In this document: piece by piece, positions 19,701 to 30,202 of the stretch | How the letters are laid out: each line of letters starts with the position of its first letter | How positions within the stretch are numbered: the first letter of the stretch is position 1 | Assembly (NCBI RefSeq): GCF_025602895.1 | Contig: NW_026516371.1 | Coordinates: forward strand, 1-64,000 | Origin: Polychytrium aggregatum | Taxonomy: Eukaryota; Chytridiomycota; Chytridiomycetes; Polychytriales | Length of the DNA: 64,000 nt | Direction: 5' to 3' | Notes under the pieces: generated by a model | Told to the model about the DNA's origin: nothing | Database searches by the model: none | The model's input: the letters and a program-made list of their open reading frames with translations, nothing else | Position numbers and translations under genes: made by a program

Positions 19701-20452
19701 TCTACCGAGGCAAGACCCGACACCAGCCGCCGCCGCCCGGACCGCCCCGACCCCAGCCCGTCCCGATCAAGACCCTCATCTTCGAGGACCACATGAAGAA
19801 CGGCTTCGACCGCTCCAAGCAGCTCACCGCCGCCTGCACCCCGTCGACCAAGATGTCGGGACTCTGGGAGGCTCGCGGGTACCAAGGATCCATGGTCATG
19901 CTCATGTTCATGGTCCGATGGCGACTCGGTGCTCTCCCAGGCCACTTCAGGTTCGGATACCGCAAGTGCAAGAACCTGGCTCGACACGGATCCGGGATCG
20001 ACTTGACCAGGACCCACGCACAGCAATGTGTGGATCCGCATCAAGTCCTGGTCCGCAAGGTCGCAGCCCTCAAGACGGCCCACCCGACTTGGGTGGAAAG
20101 TGGTATAGCCGGAGTGGGACCAGTGGACAAGCTGCTGGACCTGCTCTCTTTCGATCGCACTCCCCCTCGCACTCGCACCCCTCCCGCACTTGGATCGCTT
20201 GCTGCTCATGTACCCGCTCCCCGCACTGCCTTCCGAGCATTCGCACTTGGTGCACACCCAGTACCAGCACCCACTCCCACAACCAGTGTAGTCCCACCCT
20301 TGCAGTCTCTCCCTGCACCCTCATCACAGCGTAGTATAGTGCCAGCACTTGTCACTCCACCACCCCGACCTCCCGTCGATCCTGCTATTCCCTTGTGGGA
20401 ACTGCTTGAAAATGTGTTCACCCGCTTGGTCTCAGACCTTGTGGGCAGCTGA
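16778..20452 (+). CDS. LINE A copy 3 ORF2: APE endonuclease and RT
   Basis: An uninterrupted 1224-residue frame with the same length and motifs as copy 1 (SFNVCG, VQET, GDFNAH, SDHFPI, FLDIKAAYDTVW, FADD, RWRLGALPGH, C-terminal LWELLENVFT). Substitutions compared with copy 1 include YAVK for YAAK, VVHYG for VVYYG, NKICDD for NKIRDD and several changes in the Pro-rich tail. Conserved catalytic residues are kept. The element itself lacks its 5' end and promoter, so expression would need an outside promoter. Confidence 0.9.
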   Translation: MNPHPSQGGGRAQTSLTVASFNVCGINVNDVELKNLIDTNDIDFVGVQETLADLEPRSPLCGYAVKVPGPRCRAGRGIAILYNPARIDPHDFTNIEVSDKGDAMWVTYKHVIHIGNFYLSPSLKLDDYREALQSIHTKAALPDAQVIVVGDFNAHLSALSGLPTPLRGREKILEDTVSRAGLRVVPPAVIPTHTRQRGPSWTTIDYIFVSHRQANNDPLLQVDTAGAFRGQSDHFPIWATLRVQPKYYPKVDQWQWKIAQLEDPAVRAQYLLALLDERERGLQRIQAALRPISRGSVIPISESAAQDCIDRAWSIMIALITTAADSTIGKASIKTVWKDPALIPEMRQLRERRRDLIYQLKLPGLSLRVAEDKRAELRAVRKQEKNLIVQSRRAAETLAMNKLHSLNASEVAKSLAAMKKRKELDDAFHFDNSDEALERLVVHYGKVSSHSQDTPGAAFDRTVGPRPLDTVPRLLPEDRSIPRLSSDEVADAIVKSPKRKSSGPDKIKAEMLHPVAPVVAPWLRAILLAALKASVVPTEWNTVLIHPVYKNKGSILDPAMYRPIGLTQVLRKIAERVLLPFLTREIGIMDIAQGGFRPDRGTLDQVYSLDALVRMNKICDDEYSLVFLDIKAAYDTVWRERLWDKIAARGAGPVAVGVLRAMFDRTLVRVASKGRTSQPVWLQKGLIQGSVLSPLLFSAHIDDLPGLLRAEDGLVLASSRHHRLRVNSLWFADDGVLICPAGRTQAMLDICERHSVDNRYRFSPPKCEVLYSACNVDQLHPAKLYGTELPKVLQFRYLGVMVDIDGFRPDLQFDKLLRKVHMVTDTVVGLGITLGKVSAKTITQVYKTFVRPTLEYGMAMDIPDPALRDRLDDAQMTALRTMFRVGPGTPVGAMHLNCGLPKMSVRVKMLALQNWARWDDQVSDGDKMLSMILRNKIIAPYHPDQFLGQGVRADPHWAMVVRRQEADHSLTATEIYRGKTRHQPPPPGPPRPQPVPIKTLIFEDHMKNGFDRSKQLTAACTPSTKMSGLWEARGYQGSMVMLMFMVRWRLGALPGHFRFGYRKCKNLARHGSGIDLTRTHAQQCVDPHQVLVRKVAALKTAHPTWVESGIAGVGPVDKLLDLLSFDRTPPRTRTPPALGSLAAHVPAPRTAFRAFALGAHPVPAPTPTTSVVPPLQSLPAPSSQRSIVPALVTPPPRPPVDPAIPLWELLENVFTRLVSDLVGS

Positions 20453-20580
20453 GGCAGCACTAGGCTGCAACAGGAGTAAATAGGCTTGCCTGTGTACTCA
20501 ACGTGCCGGGGTACCAACCTGTTGGACCTGATGGCTTGTCTTCTTAAATAAAGTTGACTATAGTAACAAAAAAAAAAAAA

Positions 20581-21584
20581 GAGTTGCAAGCAAAGGACGC
20601 CGGTCGGAACCAGTGTGGCTCCAGAAGGGGCTGATCCAAGGTTCGGTACTTAGTCCGCTCTTGTTCAGTGCGTTTATTGACGATCTGCCCGAGATCCTCA
20701 GGCACAAGATCGGACCCCAAGGCTCAACCCCACATCAAGACGTCCAGCTGAGAATCAACGGCCGGTCGTCGATCAGAGTCAATTCGCTCTGGTTCGCAGA
20801 CGACGGAGTGCTGATCGGGTCCCCGGGATCGACCCAAAGACTCCTGGCACTCTGCGAACAACACAGCATTGACAATCGGTATAGGTTCGCACCCAAGAAG
20901 TGTGAAGCCATCTTCTCGGCCGCAAACCCCGATCGGTCTGATGGCATCTATCTCTACGGAGAGAAGCTGCCAGAGGTCCAAGAATACAAGTACCTCGGTG
21001 CGATCATCGATGTGGATGGTTTCAGAGTTAGTCGCCAGATCGACCACTTGATCGACAAGACCAAGATGGCGACAGACTACATGATCAAGGTCGGAGCCCG
21101 ACTGGGAACGGCATCGGCAAGGACGCTTGTCAGAGTCTATCGGACCTTCATTAGACCGACACTCGAATACGGACTGGCCCTGGACCTCCTCCCAAGCGAC
21201 CAGCAGGACCGTATCGACGAAGCACAGATGACGGCCCTCCGCACACTCTTCCGCGCAGGACCAGGGACATCGATAGGAGCAATGCACATCAGCTGTGGAC
21301 TACCAAAGATGTCGATGCGAGCAAAGATACTGGCACTCCAGACATGGGCAAGATGGGACGACGAGATCGCAGACAACTCAAAGATGATATCGATCGTCCT
21401 CAGAAACACCCGCTCACCCCCGTTCACAGGCGAGCAATTCCTTGGACACAAGCTGTTGCAAGACAAACACTGGCAACGACTAATGGCCAGGCAGGACACC
21501 AATCCTGAATTGACAGCGACCGAGGCCTTCCTTGGAACGGAAGCGTCGGCCTTAAGGAAGAAGGACAAAACCATAGGGACACAA
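20581..21584 (+). mobile_element. LINE B, left part (5'-truncated within RT)
   Basis: This fragment starts directly after the poly(A) of LINE A copy 3, inside the RT domain, at VWLQKGLIQGSVLSPLLF. It is clearly related to LINE A but is a distinct family. It is interrupted by LTR element C at 21585; the last five bases, cacaa, are the TSD. It resumes at 33469. Confidence 0.93.
20582..21584 (+). pseudogene. LINE B ORF2 remnant, RT 3' half
   Basis: It encodes the RT from LIQGSVLSPLLF through the catalytic FADD (LWFADDGVLIG) and the thumb and linker region (TFIRPTLEYGLAL, QMTALRTLFRAGPGTS). There is no endonuclease, no N-terminal RT and no natural start, so it is not a functional gene. The frame continues without loss after LTR element C at 33469 (TQRSWFHPFL across the junction). 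Confidence 0.9.
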
Positions 21585-22375
21585 TGTTAGAGTCCGGAGG
21601 GGACTCAACGGCAAAAGAAGAAGTGAGCTCGAAGTGAGCTCAGGGAAGGCAAGGGTAAAGTCCGAAGTGGACTCGGAGAGGGAGCGAGGGAAGCAAAGAT
21701 CCGTTCAAGATAAGACTTGTCTCGAAATGAGACGTGAGGAACACTCAGAGAATAAAGTAGAAGGCACTTTATTTAGTCCTATTTTGAACGCTGAGGTTCG
21801 ACTACACATCGCGGGGGTCAGGCTATTTATAGACAAGTCCGGACTTGGCAGCGAAGGGCGGCCAAGGGAGGGAAAAGTGGGCGATCGAGCAGGGCGAAGG
21901 GGGCGATGCACGAACGAGGGCCGAGAAGGACCACCGAGACAGGCAGAGAACCAAAGCGAGAGAGGCGCAAGCAAAAGCGAAGCACCTGGCAGGAGAAACG
22001 TGCAAAGGCGAAGCAATGTGACTCAGCGTCAAGCAAGCGGATTGGTCAAAGAACAGATTGGGGCGAACGCATGCAAGATAGGCGAGGGTTTGGGGTGGTC
22101 AGGCAGGTCATGAGTCAGCGGTGGGGGGACACATGACCGGCAGCCGAATTGCAACCAATCGCAGCAAGGCGCGTGCACAAACAAACCGGCGCGTGCGAAG
22201 AAGACAAAGGAAGCGGAGCAGCGCGGGAAAACGGAAGTGCGGAATGGGCGGAAATGGCAGGCAAAAAGGCGGAAAATCGGAGGGGAACTGCAAAGCTACA
22301 CACAAACAAACAGAAAGGCAAAGAACAGCCAAGTGGGCAGTCAAAGTGGGGAGCAGGCAGGAGCTATCCCTAACA
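21585..22375 (-). repeat. 3' LTR of element C
   Basis: A 791-bp LTR (TGTTAGAG to CCTAACA on the + strand), the downstream LTR for the minus-strand element. Confidence 0.96.
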
Positions 22376-22390
22376 TCATCCCCTTCCTTA
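22376..22390 (-). promoter_or_regulatory. Polypurine tract of element C
   Basis: On the minus strand TAAGGAAGGGGATGA stands directly before the 3' LTR. The pol TAA stop is its first three bases. Confidence 0.72.
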
Positions 22391-24730
22391 GCGACGAACT
22401 CCGGGCGTCGCCTTCGGCTTTGAGGGATAGCGAAGGTGGAAGTCAGCAACAAGATCAGTGGCGTGGGAAACATTGGCAGCGGGCTCCCAAGACCGGTCAG
22501 TCTCGGAATAGCCCTTCCACTGAACCAAGTACTGTAAGCGACCACGGAAGAGCCGAGAATCGAGAACAGTCTCGACCTCAAACTCTTCCTGGGAGTCAAC
22601 AAGAATGGGTGGAGGTTCGGGTTGGGTGAACTCGGGAACAATGTCCTTCGTTCGGGGTTCAAGGAGGGATACATGAAAGACGGGGTGGACTTTGAGTGTG
22701 GAAGGGAGTTTAAGTTCAAAGGCAACGGGGTTGATGCGGCGAAGAACTTTAAAGGGGCCAAGCTTTTTCTGGTCAAGCTTGTTGGAGGGACGAAGGGTGC
22801 GAATGTGGCGACGATCCAGAAAAACGAGGTCGCCAACGGAGATGTCGGGAGTGGGGAGACGGGATTTGTTGGCCTGCACAGTGTAGGACTCTTGGGCAAC
22901 CCGGAGGTTGGCCTTGAGATCCTCGAGAACGGTCTGAAGTCGGTCGACACGTTCTTCGGCAGAGGGCACAACAGAGGGATCACGGATGATGGAGGGATCA
23001 AAAATGGGGTGATGGCCATGGACTGCAAAGAAGGGAGTCATGCCAGTGGAAGTGTTTTCCGAGTTGTTGTAAGTGAACTCGGCAAGGGGAAGGTGAAGGG
23101 TCCAGTCGTCTTGCAGGTAATTGCAATGGATACGCAAATACTGCTCGATGACCTGGTTGAGAACCTCGGTCGAACCGTCGGTCTCGGGGTGGAAGGCAGA
23201 AGAAAGGGAAATCTTCGTCTTCAGAAGCTCATTGAAGCGCCTCCAGAAGGCCGAAGTAAACTGAGTTCCTCGGTCCGAAACAATAGACCGGGGACAACCA
23301 TGCAAGCGGAAGATGTGGGAGAGGAAGAGTTCGGCGGTTTGCTCGCCTGTAACCGTCTTCGTGGTGGGCACAAAGTGTGCTTGTTTGGACAGGCGGTCCT
23401 TAACCACGAAGATGGAGTCAAAGCCGTTCGAAGGTGGGAGATCCGTGATGAAGTCCATCGACAGGTCCCACCAACGTTCGGAAGGAACGGGGAGAGGATG
23501 AAGTAAACCATAAGGGGAGTGACGGGACGGCTTGGCTCGCTGGCACGCTTCACAATTAGCAATGAAGCGACGCACAGACTTACGAAGCCGGGGCCAGTGA
23601 AAGTCCCGGGAGATGAGCTCAACGGTCTTGGCAAGACCAAAGTGACCAGCGGCAGCGGAGCAGTGACGTTGCTCAAACACTTTGAGCTGGAGCTCGGGGG
23701 AAGGGACCACGATCAGGTCTTTAAAGTAAAGGAGACCGTCACGGAAGGAGTAATCGCCATCAAGACGTTTGGCGTTAAAATCAGAAAGAAGGGAACAAGA
23801 AAGGGTGGCAGCTCGAATCTCGGAAAGAAAGTCGGGATTCGAGCCGATAACGGTGATGCTGTCGAGAGAAATAGACTCGAACAGCTGAAGGAAGTTGGTG
23901 GAGTGGAGGGAGTCACCAGGCTTTATCTCAAAGTCAGAACGGCGACTGAGAGCATCGGCTTTGGTGTTGAGGCGACCAGGGCGGTGGTAAATGCGAAAAG
24001 CAAAATCAGAAAGGAATTGGGCCCACCGGAACTGGCGGCGAGAAAGTTGGGAAGCGGAAGTGAACCGGGTGAGGTTCTGGTGATCAGAGAAAACAAGAGT
24101 GGGATGATCGGGGTCGGCAGCCATCAAGTAATGACGCCAGGCAGTAAAGGAATCGACAATAGCAAGGAGCTCTTTGTCGTGGGTGTCATAATTCACCTCG
24201 GCGGGACGGAATTGCCGAGAGTGAAAAGCAACGGGGTGAAGAGCGCCGTCAGGGTCAAACTGGGAAAGGACGGCACCCAGAGCAAAGTCAGAAGCATCGG
24301 GCTCAATGACAGCGGGTTTGGAGAAATCAAAGTATCGAAGAATAGGTGCGGAAGTGAATGAACGTTTAAGAGAATCAAAAGCCTCTTGGGCCTCGGGAGA
24401 CCAAGAGAAGGTGGAGGATTTGGTAGTGAGGGAAGTCAGAGGACGAGCAAGTGCAGAGAAGTCCTTGACGAAGCGGCGGTAAAAGTTTGCGAAACCAATA
24501 AAAACTTGGATGTCGCGAGCAGAAGAGGGAACAGGCCAAAGGGAAACGGCCTCGACCTTGGCAGGGTCCATTTTGATGCCATCGGCAGAAATGATCATGC
24601 CGAGAAAATCAACTTCAGAAAGGTCAAAAGAACACTTGGCCGGATTGACCTTAAGGGAGTGTTCACGAAGGCGAGAAAGAACAAGCTTAACATGCTCCTC
24701 ATGCTCCTGGGGATCTTTTGAGAAGATCAG
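22388..24730 (-). pseudogene. Element C pol, 3' part: RT end, RNase H, integrase, chromodomain
   Basis: Read on the minus strand from the break just after the YLDD motif, this part holds the RT palm end (LIFSKDPQEHEEH, FLGMIISADGI), RNase H (PDASDFALGAVLSQ, THDKELLAI, FSDHQNL), integrase with its HHCC module (HFGLAKTVEL to CEACQRAK) and DDE residues in MDFITDLPPSNG, IVSDRGTQF and PETDGSTEVLNQ, and a C-terminal chromodomain (VETVLDSRLFRGRLQYLVQWKGY). The frame is intact up to the insertion point of element D; the open frame that extends into the D LTR to 24742 is fortuitous. Confidence 0.93.
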
Positions 24731-25039
24731 TGTAACGTCCACTACTGGGACGTTGGGGCAAGACGGGGAGGGAGGGGGTACAAGACAAGACAGGACGGGG
24801 CAGAACAGGGCGGTGCTAGGCTACTCTAGCGGACGGGTGAGCTCGGGGAGCACTTACGTTTATTCACGATAAAACCGAACTCCAGACAAACGGGGGGAAC
24901 GGGGGCAACCCGCAGGTATACCCTGCGGTGGCCTGCCTGCGGTGCGTGAAAACGCAAAGCGCAGCACAGGTCACGACCCACTGCGCCGCGCAGTACGCGC
25001 AGTACGCGCAGCACAGCGTCGGAGATACCATCTCCTACA
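24731..25039 (-). repeat. 3' LTR of element D
   Basis: A 309-bp LTR, TGTAACGTCC to CTCCTACA on the + strand. It carries GGAGATACCATCTCC, a short inverted repeat, near one end and AATAAA on the minus strand. No TATAAA-type box was seen. Confidence 0.96.
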
Positions 25040-25051
25040 CTCCCACACTTA
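25040..25051 (-). promoter_or_regulatory. Purine-rich tract before 3' LTR of element D
   Basis: On the minus strand TAAGTGTGGGAG precedes the LTR and includes the pol stop. It is short for a polypurine tract and is broken by T residues, so the call is tentative. Confidence 0.5.
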
Positions 25052-28000
25052 AGAAGGCTTCCTGCGAGGAGCCCTGCGTGTGCTCTTTATTTGGGGCTCC
25101 TCGAGGTGTTTACCGTATTTACTCAGCTCCTCGGGTGCATGGGACAAGTCCTCCAGTGTTTGCCATGTGTTGCCCGAGTGTGGGTAACCAACCCACTTGA
25201 CATAAAACCGAAGTGACCCATCAGCCACTTTCTTGTGCCTCACGATCCTTTCGACTTCATATTCTTGAGTATAGTATTGTCCGAGGTCGTCTTCCAGTGG
25301 TGCGTCGTCCGGGACACCTTCGTCGGCGTCGGGGAACTGTGCTGGACTGCGGGTCGTGTGGCGACGCAGCTTGGACACATGGAAGACAGGATGGAGCTTG
25401 CTTCCAGGTGGCAAGTCCAACAGGTAGTTGAGGGGACTGGGTCGGGCCGCTATCTTGAACGGTCCTCGGTACTTGGGCAACAACTTCTTTGACTGGGCTT
25501 CGGGGACCTTGATGTTGTCGGCGTCCAGGTAGACAAGGTCTCCAACTTCAAAGGAGACATCCTGGTGTCGGCGGTCGTAGTACTTCGCCATCACTTGTTG
25601 CGCATCCGTGAGCGCGTCGGCGATCATCTTGTGTCGGACTTGATGATCTTTGACAAAGGCACTTGGTTTGGGAGGCAATCCAGCCGTGGACTCGGTCAGT
25701 GTCAAGGAGGTGGGAACATCAGGCTGGAATCCGTAGAGCGCCTCAAAGGGGCTCAAGCCAGTTGTGCTCGACTTGGCGGTGTTGTATGCAAACTCTGCAT
25801 GACTCAGCTGTATGTCCCAGTCGTCTTGGCTGGTCGAGGCGTATGTCCTCAGGTATTGCTCGAGGGTGCGGATCGTCCGCTCGGACTGTCCATCCGTTTG
25901 TTGGTGGTGCGAGGTTGACATGTTCAGCTTGGTGCCGAGATGGTCGAACAGACTTGTCCAAAACAAGGAGGTGAATCGGGGGTCTCGATCACTGACGATG
26001 GACTTTGGGAGGCCGTGGTGCTTGAACACATGCTTGAAGAACAGCAGTGCAAGGTCAGGCGCGGAGCATGTCGTCTGGCACGGCACAAAGTGTGCCATCT
26101 TGCTGAACCTGTCGACAAAGACAGCGATTGCATCGTGGTCCAACTTGGTCGTCGGTAGATGCGTGATGAGATCCATGGACATGCTGGTCCAGGGGCGGTC
26201 GGGAACAGGCAGGGGTTGCAGCAATCCTTGCTCTCGGGTCGTGCGTGACTTGACCATCTTGCAGGTATGGCAGGACTCGATGTACTTCTCGACGGTGCGC
26301 TTCATTCCAGGCCAGTATGCGACTTTGGCCAGTCGGTCGTATGTCTTCTCGACTCCAAAGTGTCCAGCGAGGGGCGAGTCGTGGACCTCTTGGAGCAACT
26401 TGGTCTTCAACGACGGAATGTCCGGCACACAGACACGGCTGTCCTTCTTCAGGAGGAGCAGGCCATCACGCACTGTGTACTCGGATGATTCGTCGTCCTT
26501 GGGGAGCTTAGACACCTTTCGGAACAGTTCTCCGAACTGTTTGTCGTTGGCGATGTTGTCTCGGACAACATCCAGCATCGTGTTGTCGACACTGACAGTC
26601 GACTCGTACAGTGACGCCAATTGGTAGTCGGGGCGTCGGGACAGTGCGTCAGGCACCACATTGAGTTTGCCTTTCTGGTATACAACCTCGTAGTTGTACT
26701 CGGCGAGGAACTCCATCCATCGCGCTTGGCGTCGGCTCAGGTTCTTCTTGGTGTCGAGGTAACGCAGTGACTGGTGGTCCGTCACAATCTTGAAGGGCTT
26801 GGCGGTACCGTGGAGGTACACTCGGAACTTCTGCAGCGCGTAGATGATCGCAAGCTGCTCCTTCTCGTGCACGGGATAGTTGATCTCGTGTTGGGACAGT
26901 TTGCGCGACTCGAAGGCAACGGGCCTTCCCTCCTGCATCAAAACAGCTCCCACCGCAAAGTCGGAGGCGTCGGTGTGCACGGAGACATCCGTGTTCGGGT
27001 CGAACACAGCGAGGACAGGAGCGTTCGTCAAGGCGTGCTTGAGGGTCTCGAACGCTTGGCGTTGTGGGTGGTCCCACACGAAGGGGCACTCTTTGCGGAG
27101 TAGGTCTGTGAGTGGACCGGCAGTGCGCGCCAGATCGGGGATGAATCGGCGGTAGTAGTTGACGAGACCGAGAAACGACTGCACGTCAGAGACGCATGCG
27201 AGCGGCGGCCACTCGACCACAGACTTGACCTTGGCGGGGTCGACTTCGATTCCTCTTCCTGAGACAACGTGTCCCAGGAACGGGACTTGATTCTTGAAGA
27301 ACTCACACTTGGACAGTTTGGCATACAACTTGTGCTCGCGTAGCTTGGCCAGCACGCGGGCGACATGACCTTCATGGGTCGCTTCATCCTTGCTGTACAC
27401 AAGGATATCATCCAGGTACACGATGACAGAGTTGTCGAGCTCTTGGCGGAACACATCGTTCATCAGCTGCATGAACGTGGCAGGTGCGTTCGTCAATCCG
27501 AACGGCAGCACTAGGAACTCGTACAGTCCGTAGCGAGTCCTGAAGGCGGTCTTGTGGACATCATCCTCGTGGATGCGGATCTGATGGTAGCCTGAGCGGA
27601 GGTCTATCTTGCTAAAGACCTTTGCTCCACTCAGACGATCCATCAACTCGTCGATCCTGGGCAACGGGTAGGTGTTCTTGATGGTCTGTTTGTTTAGTGC
27701 GCGATAGTCGACGCACATCCTGAGATCACCTTCTTTCTTCTTGACAAAGAGCACTGGTGCACCATACGGTGACTGGCTCGGGCGGATGAACCCATGGGCG
27801 AGGAGGTCATCCAACTGGCGCTTGAGTTCGTCCATCTCCGTCAGCGACAGTTGGTACGTCGGTCTTGACGGAGGCGACGAGCCTGGTTCGATGTCGATGC
27901 GATGATCGACGGTGCGTTGGGGTGGCAGGCATTGTGGCAACTGGTCGGGGAATACGTCCTTGTACTCGTCGAGCAGCTTGGTCACCACAGGCGGGGGACC

Positions 28001-28981
28001 GGGACCGGCTTGGTCGGTGTCGTCGACCTCACGCACGACACAGAGGAACGACGTGTCCTTCTTGATCAGCCTCTTGAATTGCATGGCTGAGAGGAGAGGT
28101 GGCATGTTGGGTGAGGCCATGCCCTGCAGGACAATGTCAGGGCCAACACGGACAGTGCGGCCTTTCCAGTCGACGACTGGAGTCGGCTCGGCACGAGCAA
28201 GCCAGCTCATGCCGAGGATGGCATCGAACTTGGTGTCGATCACTTGGAACAACAGGACAGGATGGTACTTGGGATGGAGGGCCACTCGCAGGACCACTTG
28301 GTGTGTGCACTGCTGCACACGATCGTCTGCAAGCGCCACACTCATCGGCGACTTCTTCTTGGTTGCATGTATGTTGAGCTCCTGGAGCAAGCGTCTGCTG
28401 ACAAAGTTGCAGCTTGCTCCAGAGTCCACCATCATTCGGACGGTGTGACCTTGGACGGTGGCAGGGAGGTACAGCAGGGACTCTTCATGGTCCTCCTGCA
28501 CAGCCTCCTGCACCATGACTTGACTTGGGGGAACGGGCGACACTTGGTCTTGGTTGGCTTCATCACGGCCACTCGGACATTTTGGATAGGGTTCGGCCAT
28601 TGCGGGGGCCTGCGGCGTCAGCACGCCATTGCACACGACGTCCACGGCTTGCGGACACATGTCGGAAGCATCCGACACACACGACTTGACAGGGGTGAGG
28701 GCACAGGCGGTCCTGTCCCTCAAGGGTTCTTGATTTTCTTTTTTGTTTTGGTTTTCAATTTTGGTTTTCTCTTCACGTTCGTGGAGAGGCAGGCGGCTTG
28801 CGCCACCATGCACCTCTCGCACGACGCACAACACTTGGTTTGTTTCTCCTTCGGGGGAGGGGGCGAGGTGAACTTCCTCTGGAGACGCGTGGACTGCATT
28901 GAGCAATCCACGGCGTTGGTCTCCTACTAGGGCTCCAGAGCCACCTAGTAGGGTCGGCCGTTTCCCGACTTCATGGGGCAC
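25049..28981 (-). CDS. Element D pol: protease, RT, RNase H, integrase, chromodomain
   Basis: A 1310-residue open frame that overlaps the gag end and is entered by -1 frameshift rather than from the apparent first Met. Domains in order: aspartic protease ([13 protein letters not shown]), RT ([24 protein letters not shown], catalytic [10 protein letters not shown]), RNase H ([31 protein letters not shown]), integrase (zinc module [10 protein letters not shown] to CHTCKMVK, then [20 protein letters not shown] and [12 protein letters not shown]), and a chromodomain ([12 protein letters not shown] to YVKWVGYP). All catalytic blocks are present. It ends 9 bp before the 3' LTR. Confidence 0.95.
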   Translation of the reverse strand: MPHEVGKRPTLLGGSGALVGDQRRGLLNAVHASPEEVHLAPSPEGETNQVLCVVREVHGGASRLPLHEREEKTKIENQNKKENQEPLRDRTACALTPVKSCVSDASDMCPQAVDVVCNGVLTPQAPAMAEPYPKCPSGRDEANQDQVSPVPPSQVMVQEAVQEDHEESLLYLPATVQGHTVRMMVDSGASCNFVSRRLLQELNIHATKKKSPMSVALADDRVQQCTHQVVLRVALHPKYHPVLLFQVIDTKFDAILGMSWLARAEPTPVVDWKGRTVRVGPDIVLQGMASPNMPPLLSAMQFKRLIKKDTSFLCVVREVDDTDQAGPGPPPVVTKLLDEYKDVFPDQLPQCLPPQRTVDHRIDIEPGSSPPSRPTYQLSLTEMDELKRQLDDLLAHGFIRPSQSPYGAPVLFVKKKEGDLRMCVDYRALNKQTIKNTYPLPRIDELMDRLSGAKVFSKIDLRSGYHQIRIHEDDVHKTAFRTRYGLYEFLVLPFGLTNAPATFMQLMNDVFRQELDNSVIVYLDDILVYSKDEATHEGHVARVLAKLREHKLYAKLSKCEFFKNQVPFLGHVVSGRGIEVDPAKVKSVVEWPPLACVSDVQSFLGLVNYYRRFIPDLARTAGPLTDLLRKECPFVWDHPQRQAFETLKHALTNAPVLAVFDPNTDVSVHTDASDFAVGAVLMQEGRPVAFESRKLSQHEINYPVHEKEQLAIIYALQKFRVYLHGTAKPFKIVTDHQSLRYLDTKKNLSRRQARWMEFLAEYNYEVVYQKGKLNVVPDALSRRPDYQLASLYESTVSVDNTMLDVVRDNIANDKQFGELFRKVSKLPKDDESSEYTVRDGLLLLKKDSRVCVPDIPSLKTKLLQEVHDSPLAGHFGVEKTYDRLAKVAYWPGMKRTVEKYIESCHTCKMVKSRTTREQGLLQPLPVPDRPWTSMSMDLITHLPTTKLDHDAIAVFVDRFSKMAHFVPCQTTCSAPDLALLFFKHVFKHHGLPKSIVSDRDPRFTSLFWTSLFDHLGTKLNMSTSHHQQTDGQSERTIRTLEQYLRTYASTSQDDWDIQLSHAEFAYNTAKSSTTGLSPFEALYGFQPDVPTSLTLTESTAGLPPKPSAFVKDHQVRHKMIADALTDAQQVMAKYYDRRHQDVSFEVGDLVYLDADNIKVPEAQSKKLLPKYRGPFKIAARPSPLNYLLDLPPGSKLHPVFHVSKLRRHTTRSPAQFPDADEGVPDDAPLEDDLGQYYTQEYEVERIVRHKKVADGSLRFYVKWVGYPHSGNTWQTLEDLSHAPEELSKYGKHLEEPQIKSTRRAPRRKPS
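28923..28966 (-). promoter_or_regulatory. -1 ribosomal frameshift signal, element D
   Basis: On the minus strand GGGAAAC (28960-28966) is in register as G GGA AAC in gag. After 7 nt comes a two-tier hairpin: an 8-bp stem CCTACTAG/CTAGTAGG (28945-28952 with 28923-28930) around a 5-bp stem GGCTC/GAGCC. The gag TAG (28945-28947) is inside the stem. The -1 frame leads into pol. Confidence 0.85.
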
Positions 28982-29766
28982 TCCTTGGCCTGGTGTCCCG
29001 GTCGGTGACAGAAGAAGCAGGAACCATGGCGGAGGTCCTCCTGCTTCTGTCTGTCCTTGGGGGAGACAGTGGCAGCTTGCTGGAACCGGGAGCGGGGAGG
29101 GCCACGAGCCTCCATGGCGTTGACGTCAACGTCCATGGGCTCAGGCATGGGTCTTGCGGGCGGGGCCGGGCGAGGCGGACGGGCTGGGACGTGATGAGAC
29201 CGATGGCCGCCTGCCAGCTGCGGGTAGAACTGGCGGCCATGGTACTGGACGTTGTCGAGGTTCTCGGCAACGTCCATCATCACGTCCAGGGACTTGCGGG
29301 CATCAGGGTTGCTGGCGATGTACTCTCTGATCTTGGGCTTGAGGCCCTTCTGGAAGAGGTACATCGCATCAGCAGAGCCCAGCTCCTCAATCTGGGAGGA
29401 GAGGTCTTCAAACTCCTCGATGTAGCGGGTCACAGAACCACGCTGCACGAGAGAGTATAGCTTGTCACGGGCAATGAGTTCAGCATTGGGGCTGCCGAAG
29501 CGGCGACGGAGGCGGTCCTTGAAGTCGTCAAACACACCTTCGCTCTGCTCGTCGAACCCTTGGCGGCGGTACCAACGGTACGCCTGGTCCTTTAAGCAGA
29601 GCTTGGCGGCGACGATGTGGTGGGTGGGGGCGACTTGGGCAGCATCGAGGTAGTCCTCGAGTTGCTGCAGCCAGTCCTCCACCGAGGAGGAGCGGCTCTT
29701 CCCAGTAAACACTGGGGCACGGAAGGTCTTGAGGAAGGCTTCCGGAAGTGGGCGGGGGTTGCTCAT
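28945..29766 (-). CDS. Gag of LTR element D
   Basis: A 273-residue capsid/nucleocapsid precursor that starts [11 protein letters not shown]. It has a retrotransposon gag domain ([41 protein letters not shown]) and a CCHC zinc knuckle [14 protein letters not shown] close to the C-terminus. The ATG at 29766 is the first in a 122-nt leader after the 5' LTR. The slippery heptamer is in its last codons. Confidence 0.93.
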   Translation of the reverse strand: MSNPRPLPEAFLKTFRAPVFTGKSRSSSVEDWLQQLEDYLDAAQVAPTHHIVAAKLCLKDQAYRWYRRQGFDEQSEGVFDDFKDRLRRRFGSPNAELIARDKLYSLVQRGSVTRYIEEFEDLSSQIEELGSADAMYLFQKGLKPKIREYIASNPDARKSLDVMMDVAENLDNVQYHGRQFYPQLAGGHRSHHVPARPPRPAPPARPMPEPMDVDVNAMEARGPPRSRFQQAATVSPKDRQKQEDLRHGSCFFCHRPGHQAKECPMKSGNGRPY

Positions 29767-29870
29767 GGCAGGGGCAGGCTCCAGGGACAGAGAGGAGAGT
29801 CGGTCGGCAAGAGAGGCGGGATCCAGCTTGAGGATCTAGAAAGAGGACAAACAGGACGAAAACAAGACGA

Positions 29871-29888
29871 GGATTTCCGATGCTACCA
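29871..29888 (-). promoter_or_regulatory. tRNA primer-binding site of element D
   Basis: Directly after the 5' LTR on the minus strand stands TGGTAGCATCGGAAATCC. It begins with TGG, the complement of the tRNA CCA end, and predicts a tRNA 3' end of ...CGATGCT-A-CCA. U72 and A73 fit eukaryotic initiator tRNA-Met, which primes many Ty1 and Ty3 elements. The tRNA itself is not in this window. Confidence 0.72.
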
Positions 29889-30197
29889 TGTAACGTCCAC
29901 TACTGGGACGTTGGGGCAAGACGGGGAGGGAGGGGGTACAAGACAAGACAGGACGGGGCAGAACAGGGCGGTGCTAGGCTACTCTAGCGGACGGGTGAGC
30001 TCGGGGAGCACTTACGTTTATTCACGATAAAACCGAACTCCAGACAAACGGGGGGAACGGGGGCAACCCGCAGGTATACCCTGCGGTGGCCTGCCTGCGG
30101 TGCGTGAAAACGCAAAGCGCAGCACAGGTCACGACCCACTGCGCCGCGCAGTACGCGCAGTACGCGCAGCACAGCGTCGGAGATACCATCTCCTACA
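29889..30197 (-). repeat. 5' LTR of element D
   Basis: A 309-bp copy that matches 24731-25039 by eye, upstream of gag on the minus strand. Confidence 0.96.
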
Positions 30198-30202
30198 ATC
30201 AG

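Larger units (their letters stand above)
16250..20580 (+). mobile_element. LINE A copy 3 (5'-truncated, ORF2 intact)
   Basis: It starts at exactly the same ORF1 position as copy 2, behind an equally long 15-A tail, and ends with a 13-nt poly(A) at 20568-20580. It has more differences from copies 1 and 2 than those have from each other, both silent and amino-acid changing. LINE B begins at 20581. Confidence 0.95.
24731..30197 (-). mobile_element. LTR element D: intact Ty3/gypsy chromovirus
   Basis: Two 309-bp LTRs (24731-25039 and 29889-30197) that appear identical, TSD atcag (24726-24730 and 30198-30202), and uninterrupted gag and pol on the minus strand. It lies inside the RT gene of element C, so it is younger than C. 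Full frames, matched LTRs and a perfect TSD make this the best candidate for an active LTR element in the window. Confidence 0.97.
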
